DNA from: Acidomyces sp. 'richmondensis'
Taxonomy: Eukaryota > Ascomycota > Dothideomycetes > Mycosphaerellales > Teratosphaeriaceae
Length of the DNA: 64,000 bases
Direction: 5' to 3'
NCBI GenBank assembly: GCA_003545705.1
Contig: QVLQ01000029.1
Span: 1-64,000, forward strand
Each line of letters starts with the position of its first letter. The stretch's first letter is position 1. The notes beneath the pieces were generated by a model. It was not told where the DNA came from, searched no databases, and saw only the letters and a program-made list of their open reading frames with translations. The translations under genes and the position numbers were made by a program. Shown here in pieces: positions 60,318-64,000 of the stretch.

Positions 60318-60666
60318 TCAAGAACTGCCGCTGATTCCGACGATCTGATCTTCTTCGATCACAGCTTTGTCCTGAGATTCAAGTGTACGAATGGTTTCGA
60401 GCACGCTCAGGGGTGCTTTAGCAGCGAAAGCTTTAATGAAGTTGTATTCGTGTTCGATCATACCTCCCTTTTCGCAAAATGAGCACAGCAACGTACACTC
60501 ATGAAGAATACAGACGTACCGCTTTCCTAATCACATCTTTGGCTTCCTCAAGAACGCTCGAAGGCGTATCGTCTGGGTAACTGATAATGACTGGTTTCTG
60601 TTGCGAAACAGCCGAGACCAGCACAATCAAAAGTGCGAACAGTAGTGAATGCAGTCTGAAGTGCAT
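60318..60666 (-). CDS. Secreted mini-protein of the I9 peptidase-propeptide (Pbi2-like) fold
   Basis: Two exons, 60666-60520 and 60467-60318, with a 52 bp GTACGT...AAAAG intron, give 98 residues. The first 21 residues are a signal peptide (MHFRLHSLLFALLIVLVSAVS). The rest follows the inhibitor I9 pattern: a KPVIISYPDD strand, an SSVLEEAKDVIRKAGG helix, HEYNFIKAFAA, a second helix and a final VIEEDQIV strand. Stand-alone I9 proteins such as yeast Pbi2 inhibit vacuolar subtilisin-type protease B; family members also act as chaperone-like propeptides. The gene has no frame longer than about 50 codons, which is why ORF scans miss it. No serine protease gene lies nearby. Confidence 0.8.
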
Positions 60667-61554
60667 CTTGGCCACTGTTCTGATTTTCTTGATTGAATAT
60701 GCTTTGAATAATTACTCCACGAGCGTATATGCGAAATGTAGAAATTCAAGAGTGGTTTTCTGTGAGTATATCGTTCAGTAAGTGCATTTTAAATGTACAA
60801 AGTAAGGATGACGGAACATTATGCAGGTGATGTCATGTCGGGAGTTTCAGGCTATAATCCCGACATTTTGGTTCTGCCGCTTACCGCTGAGAAAGCTTCT
60901 TTGTTGCTCTACATATGCCTGTACTAGTGATTAACTTAACTATCAATTACTCCTGTCACCTGAAATCTTTCATCAAACATCCAAATCCCGATCCATACAT
61001 GATTATCTAGTGACTTGCTCTCTACAGCTTCCACGGTCGCGGCTTTTTCATGCCTCTCTTTTCACGGCATCACAGACTGGTCTCATCAGAGTGAGCAACC
61101 GCCGAGAAGAATTTTCAAATAAAGTCCTTGCATATTGAGCAATTCGGTCGATATAAGCCCTTCAGTGCACAAATATATTGCGGATACGAGGTGTTGCTGG
61201 AATGAGTGGATGCGTGAAAAGGTACCTGTGAGCGGGAAGCGGGCAGAAAGAGCTGGGGCAACTTCCATTCCCTGGAGCACATACAGCTCTCTCACAAGAC
61301 GTGTTGCTCTAAGCGTCTTGTCAATAGCTAGCGACTAGTCACTACTCGTTGCTTTTTACATTTTGTGGCTGGGACTATTAATCAATTACGTCCCTTGTGC
61401 ACAAGAAAAACCCGAAAGTAGGGAAACTTCCTGGTGACAAGAAGCCATTGCTGCCTGTGGCAAAATCTCGGGCGCCTTATCGCTCTCATAGAGCGTTGTA
61501 TATAGCAACTCATCTTGCATTTCTTGATGTGATCTCGTCTTCGCGTGACCCGCC
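60667..61554. promoter_or_regulatory. Divergent intergenic region between I9 and PCF11 genes
   Basis: 888 bp between divergent starts, probably containing both promoters. No coding or repeat signals recognised. Confidence 0.45.
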
Positions 61555-63796
61555 ATGTCCGCTCGGTCGCCCAGAGGTTCACTCTCAGGCTCGTCAGATA
61601 TTGCAACAGATTTCGAAGAGTCTCTGAAGGACCTTCAGCAGAACAACCGCATTGAGATTATGAACCTCACTACCATCGCGAGAGAAAGCACGGAGCATGC
61701 ACAGGCAATATCCCGGGTCCTCGAGAACCACATTCGAACGGTAAGTAGAAAGGAGCCTCCAAGTCACGTGACAGAACATCCTTCCCATCAGGCAACACTG
61801 GAGATTCTGACCACAAACTCAGACAGCGCCAAGTCGCAAGTTGCCCGCACTTTACGTGCTCGATAGCATTGTCAAAAATGTCGGCACTCCATACACTGTG
61901 TATCTCGGGCGCAATCTGTATAGCACGTTCATGGATGCGTACACTCTGGTTGATGGCATAACAAGACGCAACATGGACAACCTGCTCAAGACATGGAAAG
62001 AGCCAGTTCCTGGTTCTGTGGACCCCCGTCCTGTTTTCCCACCGGAAACTGTACGGCCAATTGAGAACGCCCTTATTAAAGCAAAAACTGCGGCGCTTCA
62101 GACGCAGCGACACGTGCTACCACAACCGGTTTACAGAAACACCCCGACGCCGCCTCTATACAATGGCCACTTCGCGCCGCCTTTGACTGGACAAAATATT
62201 CAAAATCACGGGTTGGGTAGCCAGCAGGTAAGCCTTGTTAGAATTCGCATTCAATCTCGGGATCTGACTTACCATTTCAAGCCAACGCCACAGCAATCTC
62301 AGACACAGCCAGTATATCCACCGCCTGCTTCCACACAACCGTATTTCAGCGCCTCTCCAAATCCGCAACAGCAACCTCTAGTTGACTATCAGTCACTTAG
62401 AAACGATATTTCCTCGCTTGCTACCAAGTTGCAGGCTCAATTTGCTGCTAACCCATATGATCAGGCTACACGAACCAAACTTGACGCACTTCTTCAACTC
62501 CAAAAACTTGTCAATGCTGGTGATATACCGTCTTCTGCTTTACAGAGTGTACGCGATCAAGTATCTTCTGTTGCAGCAACTTTAGGCAGTCAGACGACGC
62601 CAGCACCTCATACTTCACTTTCATTGCCACAGTGGCATTCATCCTCAGCTATTCCGCAATGGCAGAATCACGTATCTGTATCGCATTCACTTCAGCACCC
62701 TCTGACAGTTGGAACGTATGCCCAACAACCAACTCAACACGGTCAGACATCTGCAGCTTTCCTCGCCCCTGAGGCTCTCAGCAACTTACAGGCTCTGCTT
62801 GCGAATGGTCACAAGCCGAGCACACCCCAAATGCGTACAGCGGTTCCAGCATTGCAGAATGCAAGTCACGCTCAACTAAATCAAGTCCAAAGCAGCGTCA
62901 CTTCTGCCCCTCCCACGAACACATCTGATTTGCTAGCAGCCCTTGCGAAGAGCGGTGTATTGTCTAATCTTCCGTCCGCTTCTACCGCATCTTCTTCTAT
63001 TCTCGCCTCAATACCTCCAACCCAGCCTCCATCAACCGTCGATCTACTCAAATCACTGCAAAGTGTGCTACCGCCTGCATCTAAGACCGGAACTCCCGCA
63101 ATGACAGCTGCTCCACTGCAAAGGAGAAATCTTCGGATACCAATTACGTCTGTAGCACTCAAAGTTTTTCACCCGGAGCTTGTCCGCAGTCTCTACGACG
63201 ATCAGCCCAACCAGTGCAGCAACTGTGGGCGTAGATTTCTTGCCACCGATGAAGGGCGCGCAATGAAAGAAAGGCACCTCGATTGGCATTTCAGAACAAA
63301 TCAGCGCATGTCGGATGCAAATCTAGCTCGCAGCCAGCATCGTAATTGGTTTGTAGACGAGATGGAATGGATCCGCACAACTGAATTCGATCCATCAACA
63401 ACCACGGCGGCCGATGCGGCTGCTGCAGCCGCTTCCCGGGCGAAGAAGCAGAAAGGGCCACAAGATCAATTTGTTAAGGCACCTCCGGGCATGACCACAA
63501 ACACATGTAGCATTTGCCAGGAAGAAATGAGAAGCAGCTACTCAGAAGAATTGCAAGACTGGGTCTTTGCCAATGCAGTCATGTACAATGGGAAAATCTG
63601 TCATGCAACTTGCGTAGACGAGATCGTGAAAGCTACTTTTCCTGCCTTGGGTAGTGCAATGGCTGCAGCTTTGAGCGGTGCCAACGAGCCCACGGGATCT
63701 CCTCGTCAGCGAAGCGCAACACCAGACTCGTCCCTGGGCAAGCGAAAAGCAGAGAATATACTTGCCAATTTGGGCGCAAGATTGAAGACGGGATAG
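61555..63796 (+). CDS. PCF11: mRNA cleavage factor IA subunit Pcf11
   Basis: Exons 61555-61740, 61823-62227 and 62282-63796 give 701 residues. The CTD-interacting domain spans about 15-145, joined across the 82 bp first intron (IARESTEHAQAISRVLENHI to KLPALYVLDSIVKNVGTPYT). The second intron (54 bp, GTAAGC...TTTCAAG) is 3n and stop-free. A Pro/Gln-rich middle follows, then two C-terminal zinc fingers flanking a Clp1-binding segment: CSNCGRRF...ERHLDWH and CSICQEEM...CHATC. Pcf11 binds Ser2-phosphorylated Pol II CTD and couples cleavage/polyadenylation with termination in the nucleus. Confidence 0.94.
62228..62281 (+). other. Probable 54 bp in-frame intron in PCF11
   Basis: GTAAGC donor, CTGACTTACC branch-like region and TTTCAAG acceptor. 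If translated it inserts a charged Arg/Ile segment into a Gln/Pro-rich linker. The length is a multiple of three and there is no stop. Confidence 0.75.
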
Positions 63797-64000
63797 GAGA
63801 GAACACAGCAATATAACCCCATAGCGAGGACTTGTGACAAAATCTTTATGCTTTCCATTAGTTTTCTGACAGGAACGTGGTTTCCCCCAATTCCTGTTCC
63901 CAAGCATGTTTTTACAAGCTCTCCTCGACGATAGTATTAGACATGTGTGGTATTAAATGAGACAAATATCTTAACGTTAATTATCATGTTCATTTGCGAA
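63797..64000. other. 3' region after PCF11
   Basis: 204 bp to the window end; A/T-rich, no coding feature recognised. Confidence 0.5.

Overview
This 64 kb window comes from a filamentous ascomycete, most likely one of the Pezizomycotina and probably Eurotiomycetes (the class is an inference). The grounds are short 48-110 bp introns with GTANGT/CTNAC/YAG signals, a HET-NACHT-WD40 gene, a DUF3435 recombinase, a BED-finger hAT transposase and Ty3/Gypsy LTR elements, set among single-copy fungal housekeeping genes.

Region 1 (1-15.8 kb) is a nest of transposons. Three head-to-tail Ty3/Gypsy units on the minus strand (the third cut by the window edge) share 246 bp LTRs. The array sits inside a hAT transposase gene that also carries a solo LTR. 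A younger 2.24 kb LTR element has inserted in the gag of the rightmost unit. It has identical LTRs, a 5 bp target duplication, a polypurine tract and an internal minisatellite instead of gag-pol. All Gypsy units are dead: they share a premature stop in pol and an integrase cut short by an LTR with no polypurine tract before it.

Region 2 (15.8-26 kb) is accessory. It holds a small MADS-like ORF, an intact five-exon DUF3435 tyrosine-recombinase-like gene fused to about eight C2H2 fingers (1,123 aa), and a divergent, decayed HET-NACHT-WD40 gene of the heterokaryon-incompatibility/NLR type.

Region 3 (26-64 kb) is mostly conserved core genes: adenylate kinase, an unknown 349 aa protein, glycogen branching enzyme, mitochondrial ClpX, SF3b subunit 2, an RS-rich protein with a hexapeptide repeat, a seven-knuckle Gis2/CNBP protein, an F-box/beta-propeller protein divergent from Sae2/CtIP, an SREBP-type bHLH factor, a secreted I9 propeptide-like mini-protein and Pcf11. 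Two gene-poor stretches (36.5-42.2 and 47.9-51.4 kb) hold only degraded coding traces.

Exon models were built by eye and accepted where phases closed and conserved motifs joined. Introns of 48 and 54 bp that are multiples of three without stops were inferred in the SF3b2 and Pcf11 genes. No tRNA, rRNA or CRISPR was found.
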